A stretch of 64,000 bases of DNA from the NCBI GenBank assembly GCA_024138025.1, contig JAMXBD010000024.1, positions 248,001 to 312,000 on the forward strand. Reading direction: 5' to 3'. A program made the translations under genes and the position numbers. The stretch comes from Combretum micranthum (taxonomy: Eukaryota > Streptophyta > Magnoliopsida > Myrtales > Combretaceae). The notes under the pieces are model-generated. The model was not told the origin of the DNA, ran no database searches, and was given only the letters and a program-made list of their open reading frames with translations. Below, piece by piece: positions 9,683 through 22,807 of this stretch (its first letter is position 1; every line of letters starts with the position of its first letter).

Positions 9683-12050
9683 AATAGTTGACCAATAACA
9701 CTTTCTCTTAAAATGTTTAAAGTGAAATAATATGAAAAGGTTTTCCAAAAATTTAAATATCAATAATTCTTTGTGATGCAAAATATTTTACGAAAATCTT
9801 ATAAATGTTGACCTTAAAAGGAAATACCCAAGTATGTTTTTCAAAATGAATTTCTCAAATATAAATGTTGATAATTCTTTGTTATATAAAATCTTCTAAA
9901 AATCTTTTTTATAATACATAAACAAACTTTATTATTAAAAATAAGAAATTAGAGCAAGTCATCTACATAAAATTTCTCTCATAATCAAAACTTAGAAACA
10001 TGTTAAAGATGATACTACTTAATGATTTTCTTCACAAACACATAAAGATTCATGTTTTAAAAAATAATTAGCTAAAACAAGTTTAATATGAAAATGAAAT
10101 ATTCATGAACTCAAAATATATATAAAATCATGATTTTCTTTAATTGAGTTTCACATTTGCAAATTCTAAGAATTAAAGATTTGTTCAAGAGTCAAACTCA
10201 AGAAAATTTCAAAAGGAAATACACTTAGAGTTTTATGTCACCAATAAAAAAAATCATGTTTTATGAAATAAATTATTAAATAAAAATTTTGAAAAAATAT
10301 TAGACCTTTGAAATTTCAATATATATATATATATATATATAGAATTATGATTTTTAGTCACAAGTTTACAAAATAGCAAATTTTATCACAAGTCAGGAAA
10401 ATAATTTTTGATAAAACCCAAAATTACTTTCCACAAAAGATTGTTTATAAAGTTTTATTTTGGAACAACATCACTGGGATTATATATATAATATGATTCA
10501 TGTCAATACTAAATGATTTTTCAAAGGTAGAAATATTTATACGTTTGTTATAAAGTATATAAGTGAACTAAAATTTTGGAAAATGAAAATTTGAGGGCTG
10601 GAACTTATAGGTCATATCTGTACTGATCCTTTTTGAAACCCAATTGGCTTTAAATGTTAAAAATAACATAAAAAATAGATAGATTTTTTAGTAGATAGAA
10701 AAGGACTACTAATATTCAAAATTCCGAGTTAAAATGAACAAGTTATGACTGTTTTAAGTTGGAATTTCTCTTAGTACGAATTTTGATGAGACTAACAATA
10801 TAGAACTATAAAGTTTAAGTAAAATATCTATGAAATACCCACTTTGGGTATTTCTTTTGTTTAGGTGATGAGGAGTTCAATGTGCCATTTTTGGAGGATT
10901 ATTACGATTAGGAATTGCACTAATGGATGAGTGGATTTTTCCCTATAATTTTGTTATTTTGGTTGTGTTTGTAAAATAGTGGCACTAGTATACTAAGAAA
11001 AGATAAAAAAAAAAAAAAGGATATGTATGGGGAATTCATGGGTTATTTATGTGATTCTATGCTTCTATGATGAAATGAGAAGCTAAGCATATCGCAACTT
11101 TGAATTGTTTGCTTAAGTGTTTTGCTTACTTACTTATATGATTGCCGAGTGTTTGTGGAAATCGTTTGATCACCCCTAAAGAACCTTAATAAGGTTTGGC
11201 TCAAGAAAATAAAACGTTTATGCATTTAATATTATCGAGTCACATTCAGAAGGCTACTACTCTTATGCGAGTGATAGGATGGATTGGCGAACTCGAATGC
11301 AATCCTACTCCAAGCATGAGGTTTGAAACGTTTGGGAATACGAACTCACAGAAGAGCCGCTATACCAATTGCTGAGGGCGTATGTCCAGGGGATTAGTAG
11401 AGGAGGTCATGGAGAATTGCCACAGCTATTCCTAACCCTTGTTACTGAGGGTGTAAATATGTTCTATATATGGTTTCCGAATAATCATATGTAGTTGTGT
11501 AGTCATGTGGTTGTTGTATAGCATGCGCAGCATACGTTTGAACTTAATAACCTTGTTTGTCCATGATTGTTGGTGCGAATGTTGGGAAATATCTTACTAA
11601 GCATGTTATATCTTACACCCCACGGATTCTTGTTGAAGCAGGTCAAGACATTAAAGAAACCACAGATGGACTTTAAGCTTATCTGGGAGAATTAGGAGCA
11701 TAGGATGAAGTTCAAAATTTTAACCCTCTTTATGAGCAATATATGTTGCATTCATATTTTGGAGATTTCTAGGAAACATTAATATGTTTTGATCCATTTG
11801 AGAAAATTAGCTAGGATATACCCCTAAGAATTGTAATGGACCTTATTAATGTTTTATACTAGGTATTTCTCTTGTCTTGTTACTTTAATTGTTATCGATA
11901 CAAATGGTGTTACTTCAACGTGTTCTCTTGAATGTGATGTACGACTTATGCACGATATAGAAGTCTTTGCATGATTAAAGTAGTCTTTCCTAGGCTTTAA
12001 TAGTGTGTACGGCGAGCTATCACGTTTAGGATATCCATTTGGGGGTTACA
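9683..12050 (+). mobile_element. S2 right part
   Basis: Continues S2 after the S3 insertion. It holds H1 (10719-10767), the 'access' box around 11445-11460 and H2 (about 11467-11491, with a G-T pair), and ends at 12050 in ...GGGGGTTACA. A (TA)n run at 10319-10341 lies inside. No coding potential. Confidence 0.8.
10319..10341. repeat. (TA)n microsatellite
   Basis: About 11 TA units inside S2, flanked by ordinary leader sequence. Confidence 0.9.
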
Positions 12051-13146
12051 TAAACCTTAAAATAAGTATATTACACTATTATTTAAGCTAAGATAAACTA
12101 GCAATAATGAAGAAAAAGAATAGAAATGTGCTTACTTTAATGGTTTGATGCTCAAAATATCAAGGTTAGTGAGAGCTTCTGTTGGGTTTGTAAGCGTTTT
12201 TAATGCAATAATGAAAAAGATGGAAAGAACAGTATTTATATTTTTATATTAGCACGGGTCATTGGTTCAATTTTGGACTCGAATTTAGGTCATGGTTATA
12301 TTTACTAAAGAACAAAAGGAATTAAAGAATCAAGACTTTAATAGAAGTCATGGCCTATTAAAAGAATAAAGAATTAATGAATCGATGCCTAAATTTAGGC
12401 CTTTATTTAAAAACCTACAAAAAGAATAAAGAATTAGGATAAACAAGGCCACAAGTTCAGGGCTCGATGCAAGCCTCGATTAAAGCTATGAATGAAAATT
12501 ATTCAGCTTTGATGTCGCAGGTTTTGGCTTGAGGCCAAACTTATCATATGGACCCCCTAGAAAATACTTAAAACAGCTTTAAAATGTGAATTGAACCACA
12601 AGCTCAATCATATCCCTATCATTCATCCATACAAACAAAAAATTCTATGAAAAACAACATTCATATATTTCAAAATCATCATCCATATATTAATCACAAC
12701 ATCAAATCAGGCTTTCAACAGAACCTGATTAAAGTCTTTACAAAGCATAATTCAACAAATACAAATTCTTCCAAGGATAACACTTGTCCTTCTTCAAGCA
12801 TTCAACATCAACAATCATAAGTCTTTGTAAAAGAAAACAAACATCTAACATATTCCTTAACTTAGAAAAAAGAAAGGTAGGATGAATCATCATAAGAGTC
12901 TTTCTCATTCTCAATTATTGGATTGCTCCCTTAGACTGGGTTCTATGTTAGTAGGTAATTATCCTTGAAGTCTTTTTGAGAGGAGTTTAGAAATCTAGCC
13001 CAACTATGTCTCCAAATTGTGAATAGTAGTAAATGATTTCTCAATGCAATATCAATGATTTGCTGCTTTGCCTCAGAGGCCTTGATGAACTTAGGAATAA
13101 GTTCCTCCGAACACACTGATTTTTAATTTGACATAGATGATCCTTG
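12051..13146. other. Unassigned interval between S2 and S4
   Basis: No convincing gene. Parts at 12280-12550 contain 'gggctcgat'-type and 'aagaataaagaatta' strings that resemble the central zone of minus-strand T LTRs. The rest is AT-rich without recognised repeat ends. Two 'aaagaataaagaatta' strings lie at about 12360 and 12420. It is probably old retroelement sequence. Confidence 0.4.
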
Positions 13147-13151
13147 ACTTT

Positions 13152-16100
13152 TGTAAACCCCCAAGTTTTATGTTATCTCTAACCTGAAACCAGAAGTCAA
13201 TCGAAAACCTTACGGTCAACAAAACCCTTATAGGACCTAGCAGTTTAAGTCCAACAATCCCGCACTTCTGACTTGTGTAGAGTAGATGTAAGCTTAGAAT
13301 GTAGAATAGTTTGTAATTATACAAGGATGTTTAAAAATATCAGATTGGTTAGAATTTGATCCATCTTGAGCCCGAACGGATATTAGTTTTGAAAAACGTG
13401 TCATGGGGTCTGGAATATTAAAAATATTCCATTGACGTTGTTACTCGTAAAAATATAAGGTTTTCAAAAATATTAATTTTATAATTTTTCGGTAACTAAA
13501 AATATCAGATATCGCACTTTTACATGTATTTTTCTTACTACCGGTATATTTATGTACAACTCTATACTATTCATACTATCTCTATTTTTTTACTATTTAC
13601 TCTTACACACTAGCATACCTATACCACTAATTTTTTTCATTTCCAATATACTTTTATCACATCTATCTTACATATTATTACTTTTAATACATAAAATTAT
13701 AAAAAAATAAAATCTCTCCCTCTCTTTCACTCATGACCGACGCCCCCTACCCCTCTCTTTCTCTATTTTTCTCAATTTTTAATCTAATTAATTCACTCAA
13801 AATCCTCTCCTCATTTTTCTATAAATACCCTCCTCTTCTTTCATTTCTTTCACACTTCATCCACTCACAAATTTACTACCAAAACTCTCTAAAAATTTTC
13901 TCTCAAAACTCTCTCTCAAATTTCCTCTCTACATACTCTCAAAATCCTCGCAAGTTCTTACCAACACCATCACTTTTCTTCACTACCATTTATCTTTTAG
14001 GTAATAAACCTCTTCATATTACTTCTACCATGTTATGTAACTTTACATGATCATGGTATGAGTTTCCTAAACTTATTGTTATGGAAGCTACACTATGTTC
14101 ATGTATTGTTCTTATTCATGAACATCCATGACTATATTTTTATGTTGTTATTATACTTTGCTTATATTATTGTTGTTATTATACTAACTTCTATTTATAT
14201 ACAACTAAATATATTTATGTATCTATATATATTCTTTAGAGCATATAAGCTCACTTGTTATTTATTTATTTTCATGCTTTGCAATTTATTCACTTATTTC
14301 ATGCTATTTTAAGACTAGTCTTTCTAGTCTTAGACTTGTCCTCATCAAGTCAAAACAATTTTCTTTTCTTTTTAGGGCTAGTCCATTTCTTAGTCCAAGA
14401 GCCTTGATTCAAAGCTAAGACTCTCAATACTTGACTTATATTATCTTGCTTATTATTTTGTTGCTATAATTTTGCTTGTTATTGTTCTTATATTCATGCA
14501 AAATAAAGATTGTTGTCTAAACCGCAAAGTTTGAATTATACTTTTTGCAAAAGAGATTTTTGTCACCAAAGAAGAGTTCTATTGAAATTTAAAGTTTTTA
14601 AATTAAAAGGAATCCATTTTTTTTTTCTCAAAGCCTTAGGAAGAACTCACTATAATTTTGGAAATACCACTATTTTGAAAAGCTTTTTCTAAAACCATAA
14701 TTATAGTAATAATAGAGTCGTTTTCTAAAATTGAAGAAGACAATTATTTGTTACAAAAATATTTTCCTTGAAAACATAATGTAAAGGAAACTCCATAAAA
14801 AGGAAATGTGAGTTTTCAAACCAAGATTTAAAAAGAAAAAAAAAATAATAGTCAAAGGAAATACATAGGAAACTAATAAGAAAGTGACACTAGTGTTAGA
14901 AGTTTCAAAAAGAAAAAATAGAGAAATTCATTTTTATGGAAAAGTCATGAAGGAAATTAGTAAGATAAACATAAAATACTCTTTGAAAACAAAAGAATCA
15001 AAAGCTTCATTTTTAAAGAATTTACAAAAAGGATTTCTTGTAAATTATGATTTTCCAAACTTCTAATTAACATTGTTTTTACTAAAGAAATTTGTTTAGA
15101 CATCAAATACTTGAACATGTACAAAATATGAGCTATAAATCTATAAAAAGGAATTTTTCAACTATATGGAGAACTAAGTATTTATCAAAGTAATTTTTAG
15201 ATGATTTGATGTTTGATACAAATGCCTTCGGGATGGGAAATTTCGGGGTGAATCTGATCGCCACTGTTTTGGAGCTCAAAAGACATTGTTTAATAGAAAT
15301 AACCTTAGAAATGAATAGATCTTTTCGAATAGGTAGAAAACGGTACATAATATGCGCAATTCCGAGTTAAAATGAGCAAGTTATGGCCATTTTAAGTTGA
15401 AATTATCTTCCGTACGAATTTTGACGAACTTAATGACATAGTTTTGTCAAATTTCTATAGAACTATCAAGAAATACTCATTATGTGTATTTTCTTGTTTA
15501 GGTGATTGTGAGGAGGATCTCCTGTATCTAGAAGACTACTTTGACTGAAGACCGGTGAACCCATGGCCAAGCAAGTTTTATTTCCATAAGTTATCTTACT
15601 TGATTGTGCTTGTATTCTAAAAGCACTAGATTTAAGGAAAAGATTAAATGATATGTGTATAATATTGTTTGAATGAATGATAAGAATATTGAGATAAGAA
15701 TTGATTATAATCAATGCTTGATTTAGTTTAGAACTTGATTTGTCTGAAATTCTATAGTCACCTTAAATTGGCAATAATTGTGCTATGAGCCTTTAATTAA
15801 ACTAAAATCATGCATATCATTTGTTAGTCACATTGCATGGGATCACTACCCTTGTGGGGGAAAGGGGTAGTGGTATAATCGTTGGATCTTAATTAAAGCT
15901 TCGGGACGTTTAGTTAGAAGCATATATATTGCCGCCCCTAACCCCGAATAGAAGGCGTAAATCCATTTAACATATGATTACCAAAAATGATATGTCTTGT
16001 ATGCTCATGTGATTGTTGCATTTCACTTGGTTGATTAAATAACTTGTTTGATTATTGCTATTCAAGTATACTTATCTTTGGAAATAATTCTCACTAAGCT

Positions 16101-16536
16101 AGTAGCTTAAACCCTTATAGCTATATGATATAGTTTCCTTACCTTTGGTTGAAGCCACATGGGCCATGTACTCAAGTACACCCACCCACACACCCCCTCC
16201 CCTCTTTTTGTTAAGAAGTTTTTGGATGAATTCCAACACTAATATAGATATAGACTTTTAGGAAAAATTTCTTATATATGATATAGCTTTGTTAGTGTAC
16301 TTTTGGTGGGGGAATACCCTCAAGATCCTTGTAAGACTTTATATTTATGATTTCCATTTCTTAATTGTTACTGTATCTCTTAAGCTTCATATTTCAAAGC
16401 ATGGTCCACTAAAATTATAAGAGCACGCCTTACATTTAATATATAAGCTTTTGGAAATGACTTAGGTTGTCATACTTAAGTTTTAATATTGAATGTGGCG
16501 GACTGTTACGTTTAGAGTACCCCTTGGGCCGTGACA
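13152..16536 (+). mobile_element. S4: complete large solo LTR
   Basis: A 3385-bp unit that starts TGTAAACCCCCAAG and ends CCTTGGGCCGTGACA, flanked by a perfect TSD ACTTT (13147-13151 and 16537-16541). The TATA box is at 13820-13827 with a CT-rich start region downstream, one leader repeat at about 14400, H1 at 15358-15404 and H2 at 15971-15994 (one mismatch). It is the shortest S copy. The open frames inside (13733-14050, 14058-14312) are low-complexity and not genes. Confidence 0.92.
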
Positions 16537-16599
16537 ACTTTGTTTTTGAAAATTTTGTGGAGGAGAATTAGGATTTTGAAAATTATTGTTGTTGCTCCG

Positions 16600-16686
16600 C
16601 TTGAAATTTAGGTGGTTTCATTGAGTTCGTCAAGGTCTCGAATGTTGGCCTCAACAAGACTTATTCATTGAAGTACGAAGTGCTGA
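16600..16686 (-). mobile_element. T1 LTR, first fragment
   Basis: The 'gagttcgtcaaggtctcgaatgttgg' zone matches the equivalent part of T3 (about 29245-29275) and T6 (about 52000-52030). It belongs to a minus-strand Athila-like LTR that is interrupted by a MITE and then by a solo LTR, and that ends at 19160. The 16542-16600 stretch just before it is unassigned. Confidence 0.6.
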
Positions 16687-17411
16687 TAGGGGTATTCATG
16701 GTTCGGTTAACTGGTTCGTGGCCCTATTTTTTTATCCTAACCGTAATAATCGGATTTTTAATATCTTGATCCTAAACCGATCCATTATGAACGGTTAACC
16801 GCCTTAATGGTTAACTATTTTTTTGGGTTAATTTTTTCGGTTTTCAGTTTTTAACCGTTAACATAATGGTTGTGCAAATTTTACAATCAACCATATTTTT
16901 CAATATGTCTGTAAAAAAATTAGATTTTTTTTTATATAATTATATTAAAAACTATAAATTAAGAATGTAAGACATGTAAAATAGTTATTAATATATATTT
17001 GTGCCATCAAGATAATCATCATAATAGCCTTTTACTCATGTGTTCTTATCAACCTTGATCAATTGAGCTCAATACAAAATCTCAATCAAACACCACCATT
17101 CCAATTTTCAAACATATTTGCATTTGTTTCTTCTTATATGAATCATTCATTTTAACATAATTTATATTGATAATACTAAAAAAATAATTATATGGGTATA
17201 TTATAAATTATATATTATTTATAATTATGGATCGATTAATCAAAACCATCGGTTTCTAGAATCTAAAAATCGAAACCGAAATCGAAAACCGAAAAAATTA
17301 AAAATACTAATCCTAAACAAAAATCGATGGATCTGTTAACCTTTTTTTCGAATTGGTTTCTTGGTTTCGGTTCGATTATCCTAAACATTCGGTTTTTTTT
17401 GCACACCCCTA
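16687..17411. mobile_element. hAT-type MITE (non-autonomous)
   Basis: About 725 bp that starts TAGGGGTATTCATGG and ends ...TTTGCACACCCCTA, so its ends are inverted (TAGGGGTGTGCA read from the right). The inner arms are also complementary: blocks with GGTTCGGTTAAC and TCCTAAACC near the left return in inverted form near the right. TAGGGGTGTNCA-like ends and Ac-like 8-bp duplications are typical of hAT elements. Here the candidate 8-bp flanks (GTGCTGAT and GGGCTCAA) match only partly. No transposase frame is present. Confidence 0.75.
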
Positions 17412-17471
17412 GGGCTCAACTTGGGTTTCGCCCTTATTTTAGGTTGTTGTTTTGTTCTTGTTGGGTCTTTT
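17412..17471 (-). mobile_element. T1 LTR, second fragment
   Basis: The 'gggctcaacttggg...ttgttgggtctttt' stretch matches the T3 zone at about 29425-29500. It is cut by the solo LTR starting at 17472. Confidence 0.6.
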
Positions 17472-18946
17472 TGTTTGTGTGAAAACACTAAGTTTATAAT
17501 TTGTAAATCCTATTAATTCTAATTTCACACAAAGGCAGAGTACCTATCATGTAGTATAGGAATTAAATCGGAATCGTCCTCAGGGAATAAGTAAATACTA
17601 GTAATTACTTTAATTTTTACTATCTAACTAATTAACTTGATTGATTTTATACTAATTTTCTATTGATTAATTATTATTATGTAAAACAAAATAAATAAAC
17701 AAATTCTAACTATGAACAAGATTCAATCAAGACTGACAACCTAGATTTCATTTACTTCCTAATTATTATATGAATCATTGGTACTCAATTCTAAATTTTG
17801 GATTGAATTCTTTAAGCTGTAGAGTTCCTCAATTAAACAGATAATTCTTTCAAATTTATCTATTTATCTAAACTTAAGCTAATCAATTAGAATGTCTTCT
17901 AAATTAATAGAAACTCAAGTTTGTTATGAAGATCATGACTCCTTCTAATTTATTATTCACAGAAAATTCTTGTAATTCTATGTCTAGAATTACAAACGAA
18001 TCTCACCAATTTCATAAATCTAATCATGAAAGTAACCTTTCGGTTAACTAAAATGAAAATCAAAATTAACGTTGTACTCCGGAAATACAAAGTTAAACAT
18101 ATGTAAGAACATGAAATTGAACAAAAATACTTCAATCCTTCATTATGAGTCAATTTCTACACATAATAACGTTGGAAATAAACAAAACCCAGATTATACA
18201 AATTTACTCAAACATAGTCATAGATGATAACAAGTGAAATCTGACAAAAGAAGTAGAAATCATGATATCACCCTTTGAGAAATGAAGCTAAATCTTGCGA
18301 TTCTTTCCTCTGAGTAGTCTTGACTTGTTGTTGTAAATAGGTCTTCAAGAATCTTGCCCTTCGTTGTGTTTCTTCTCTTGAATCTCTCTCTTTCTATTCT
18401 GATATTGCGTTCTGCTTGTATGGTATGGTATGTGTGTGTCGTGATTCTCTCCCTTCTCTTCAATTTATAAAGAAATTTTGAGGTAGAAGAGTTGTAATAC
18501 TTCATGAAGCTACGGGTCTTTTGGCTCCCAAATGGTCTCTTTGTAATGCCCAACCATTGTGTTTTTAAGAAGCAAGAAGTCACCATCCTTCGTAAAAATC
18601 GTGTCTTTTAAGGATAAAAATTCTGTCAAAAAGACAGAGCAAAAAGTCAGGGCGTGTCAATATGTGTTGTCCCTCCTGCACTCCTCTTCAAACGACAGTG
18701 TGAATTGACAGGGTGTGTCTTTCTGGTGTGTCCTTCTGATGTATCTTTTCCTTGCTATTTTGAACACTTTTGGTCTTCCATCTTTGTATTCTTGACCCGT
18801 TTTGCTTTCTTTTATAAATTTTCTCCATTAATATCCTGAAAGCTAAATTAAATAATTTTAAGTGCAAAATTCATAATATTAATCAATAAAATGATTATTA
18901 AAATATAATTAAGCACTTATAATTTAGGAATAAATTTGGTTTATCA
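17472..18946 (-). mobile_element. T2: solo LTR nested in T1
   Basis: A 1475-bp unit that starts TGTTTGTGTGAAAAC and ends GGTTTATCA, flanked by a perfect TSD CTTTT (17467-17471 and 18947-18951). Read on the minus strand it begins TGATAAACC, like other Athila-type LTRs here. It contains the 'gtacctatcatgtagtatagg...cgtcctcagggaat' zone common to this LTR class. The flanks rejoin to continuous T1 sequence (...GGGTCTTTT/GCAAACC...). Confidence 0.9.
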
Positions 18947-18951
18947 CTTTT

Positions 18952-19160
18952 GCAAACCTCAATTAAGTTCTATTGTGCACTATTGTTGTTGTTTTGCACC
19001 AAATCTAATTCAAATCACTTTTTTTCTTCTTCTTTTTGATTCTGGAAGCTGAAAAACAATATTTGAGCAATAAAATACAAGATTCATAGGAACTTACCTA
19101 AAAGTGTATCAGATTAAGCCCAAATTCCCATGAATGCAATAGAGTAAAATAGACTTATCA
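18952..19160 (-). mobile_element. T1 LTR, terminal fragment
   Basis: Continues T1 after the solo LTR and ends ...AGACTTATCA at 19160, which is the minus-strand start TGATAAGTCT of family T. It matches 29510-29700, 52290-52479 and 31860-32032. Confidence 0.8.
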
Positions 19161-20764
19161 TGTATTTTGGTTTTTTTTTTTAATCAACTTTATATTAGTA
19201 AATATTTTTTATACAAAGGATAAACATGTGTTTCACCCTAGTGAAATCTTTATAAATCACATGTCATCTTTCCATCCCTACATTTCATGATCAATTGTGT
19301 TTCTATTCTACCATAACTCATGCTTTAATCACTTTAAATCCTTAAAAAGGTAGTGTCTAGTTTTTAAAAGAAAATTGAGGGGGGTTGTTTGAATTCTCCC
19401 AAGGTTTGATTTTCTTCTTCTTCTTTTTTTTTTTTTTTTTAAATTTGAGTGGGTAAATGTTAAGAATTTTTATTTTTTACTTTTCTTAGAGGAAGAAGGG
19501 AAAACCTACTGAATTAAAAATAAAACTAGTAAAGCGAAATGTCTCAAAATGAAGTCTAAAATACCAAGAATCTTAGTTTGTAAATAAGTGGTTTTTGTAG
19601 ATATTATGGAGACACAATACATTAAGCATCGATCCCTTTACTCGCCAAGGTCAAGTATGGATACAGACATGCATATAGACCAGAAAAGGATTTTGCTTAT
19701 AAAAATAAACCCATTGACCCGATTTCACAACTCAGCTCGCGTTAAAACATTAAGTCAGGCCCAGCCCGAGCCTCGAATCTAGGCATGGGGATGTCTATTT
19801 CGCATTCCTTCGGCCCCAAAATCAGCAAATTTGGATCGCTCTGGGTGGGTCATTAGACACACACCCTTGACCCTTCTTTTCAAGACTTAAGTTCAAGTTT
19901 AAGGTCGATTTTTAGGTTATTCGGGTTCTTATTTCTCTTATAGTTAAGATTTTAATTGTAGTGGTTTATATTCAATGGTCAGTGGTTATTGATTTTGAAC
20001 CCATTCTTCATAAGACTATTGGATATCATATACTATACAGACACACATATATATATTATATGTTAATAATTGGTAAATTTTAAATAAATTTAGTTACATG
20101 GTAATCATAATAACGGGTGGTTTCACTGAAGTCATATTTGACATACATTACCAAATATAAGAATTTAATTGAAATATACCCACAGCCCGTACATGGAGAA
20201 TTTTATTGAAATTATCATTAGTTTGGTTGGTGTTGACGAGCTAAACTTTCAAGCGAATACTATATCAATTGCAAATTCATTTTCTTTAATAATAAATTCT
20301 TATCTTGTCATTTTATTAGAAGAGAAATTCATTTTTATTTCCTCAAAACTTTGGCAAATTGACTTTTGTACAGTGACTTTTCGCTGTCAATGGCTACATC
20401 AACAAACATTATTTTTACACAACTTGTGCTGTTACGACCTAAAAAAAGAAATGCTTTTTCAAGTGGGCACTACTGAATTGGCCATATCGACCATATAGAT
20501 AATTGGCCAAGAACAAACTTAGTTTACGCGACCCCAGCCCATATAACTTACGATTCTAAATGGTCCATATACCCTGACACATCTCTATCAAATATACGTG
20601 AAGCTCCACTTAGTGTGGTCCACCCGATGTTGGCGATGGGATTTGGATAGGCATTTAAAGAAATTCAAACTTTTTCTATTATAATCTAGGTGTAGCTTAG
20701 TAACCTTGTGAATTTAATGGATTATTTTGCCATTTATATCCACTGCAGGATGCTTTTCTTTTCT

Positions 20765-20788
20765 TTATTATTATTATTATTATTATTA
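20765..20788. repeat. (TTA)n microsatellite
   Basis: About eight TTA units in unassigned DNA. Confidence 0.85.
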
Positions 20789-21007
20789 GAGGAAAGGATC
20801 GTTTTTTCTTTATATAGTGCATATAGTACATGACGGATTGTGTGAGTTATTTTCATATAGTGGTAATATTATTGCATTTCTTAGTTTTATAACAGAAAAT
20901 ACATCGTCATATGCATGTATTAAAATATTTATTAATATAAATGTTTTCGAATCTCTTATACAAAATTAATACTGTTAAAAGATTGCACAATGGAATCGAC
21001 TTAATAT

Positions 21008-21027
21008 AAAAAAAAAAAAAAAAAAAA
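21008..21027. repeat. Poly-A tract
   Basis: Twenty consecutive A residues. It may mark an old retroposon tail, but no target duplication was identified. Confidence 0.7.
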
Positions 21028-22807
21028 TTCAATTCAAACTAGCTTCTCATGCAACGGAAAGAAAGAACCACTTTATTTTCTGGTAAGCTAGAGAACCAAG
21101 GATGTTCACTTGTGGGCAGGGCGTCGGTTCATGATGTTAGGAGAAGGAGCCGTAATTTTTTTGGAACAACGGATCAATGTAATAAATTGCGGTGTTGTAT
21201 TTTATGGAAAACAAGATCACTGCTCTTTCATTAAGGTGGATATATATTCGTCTGCACTCTGCACATAGATATATCCTTCATGTTATAGAAAAATAATTTT
21301 ATGCTCCTTTTCCCCTTTAATTTAATCAAGATAATTCAGCTTTTTTGTATCATTGTTTTGTATTACTCGCATACGACACAAAAAAACTTTTCAACCATTA
21401 GAGAACACCTTTTATTGAAAAGTGTCAGTAAGGGGGAAAAAATATAAAATAAAATAAAATTCCATCTAAAACCAATTAATCTTTTACGACAAATAGAACC
21501 CAAAATCCAAGGAAGTTGGATAGTAATAAGTGATAAATGTCACATTTGATTTGGATGAAATACAAGAGAATTTTCAATTTCAAATTACAAAATACACCAT
21601 GTTTATAAAATCAATATTTGTTGTAAACGTTTGAAACATATTTAGGAGGGGAAAAAAGGCCATTATTTGTAAGCTTTAGATTGACCATTTTGTATAATTA
21701 GAGTATTAATAACATTATATTTATGGTATTGGAGTCAAACCCTACCTATAACTAGGGTTGCATAACTGCAAGAAGAAGGGAGATCCATTAGGGTTTTGAC
21801 ATAGATATAGAGTTGAAAGCATATTCTCCAATCAGTCATTTAGGATTTGTTTGAATTCAACCTTTCCAATACATTATGCAGCATTAATAGGCCAAACGAT
21901 AGTAAAAAAAAACTTGGTCAGCAATAACTCACAAAATAGTCTAATTTGGATAAATCACGACATTTTGGTGACCAAAGCACCTTTCCTTCAAAGTGAATTA
22001 TTATTTTTATGTTTTCACACCACACACACAAATATGGATTGAATATTCATATCAATTACCTCATACCTAAGTTTATTAAACTCACAATTTTATCTAGAAT
22101 CATGAAACGGTCTATATAACTTGAACATAGAATCAAAATGCAAAAATGTAACTTTTTATAACCTATTTAAAATAGTTTAAAAAAAACATAAATATATTTG
22201 TAGAAGTCATAAAAAACTTGAAATATATAATAGCTATACAAAAAATAAAAAAATTAAGTTTTCTTTTTCATATTAACTCATAATCCATAATATAACATAC
22301 ATCAAAATATTAGCAAGTAGAGTCAATTTAAGTTCTTTTCTATTATATTGCTCCAAAAAAGTTATTAATTGAATGCAAATAAAACATTTCAACTTATCTT
22401 ATGAAATTCTTAATCATATAATAAAATAAATAGGTTTCTATAAGCCTTAAAATTATAACTTGACTTAAATAAATTATATAAATGTAGAGTAGGGGAAAGT
22501 AAAAGAAAGAAACAGATAGAGTGTATGAAAATAAAATTAAAATGCGATAAGAAAAATGTATCATCATAATAATTGATAAACTTATAGAAACACGGCTGTA
22601 TTTTTTATATTTTAGCTTATTTAACTTAAATAGATAAAATTGGTAAACTTAGTTAAAATCTTAATATTCTATTAGGTTTACATGTAAACTCGGTTGAAAT
22701 CATAAGATTATAAAAAAATAATGGTTTTGTACATGAGTCAACTCGGAAAGGCCTCCTAAAATAGTAAACTTGTTGAATTGTATGGGTAAAATCACGATTT
22801 TGACAAT

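Larger units (their letters stand above)
19161..22807. other. Unassigned AT-rich interval
   Basis: No gene, RNA or clear transposon end could be supported. It holds a poly-T tract at about 19423-19440, a (TTA)n run at about 20765-20788 and a poly-A tract at 21008-21027. The last is followed by 'ttcaattcaaactagc' and could be the tail of an old retroposon. The sub-region 19600-20650 is slightly less AT-rich but has no long frame with protein-like composition. Confidence 0.5.

Noticed and set aside
20169..20498. 109-codon plus-strand frame as a gene
   Set aside because: It opens on a TTG, has no recognisable motif and lies in AT-rich unassigned DNA.
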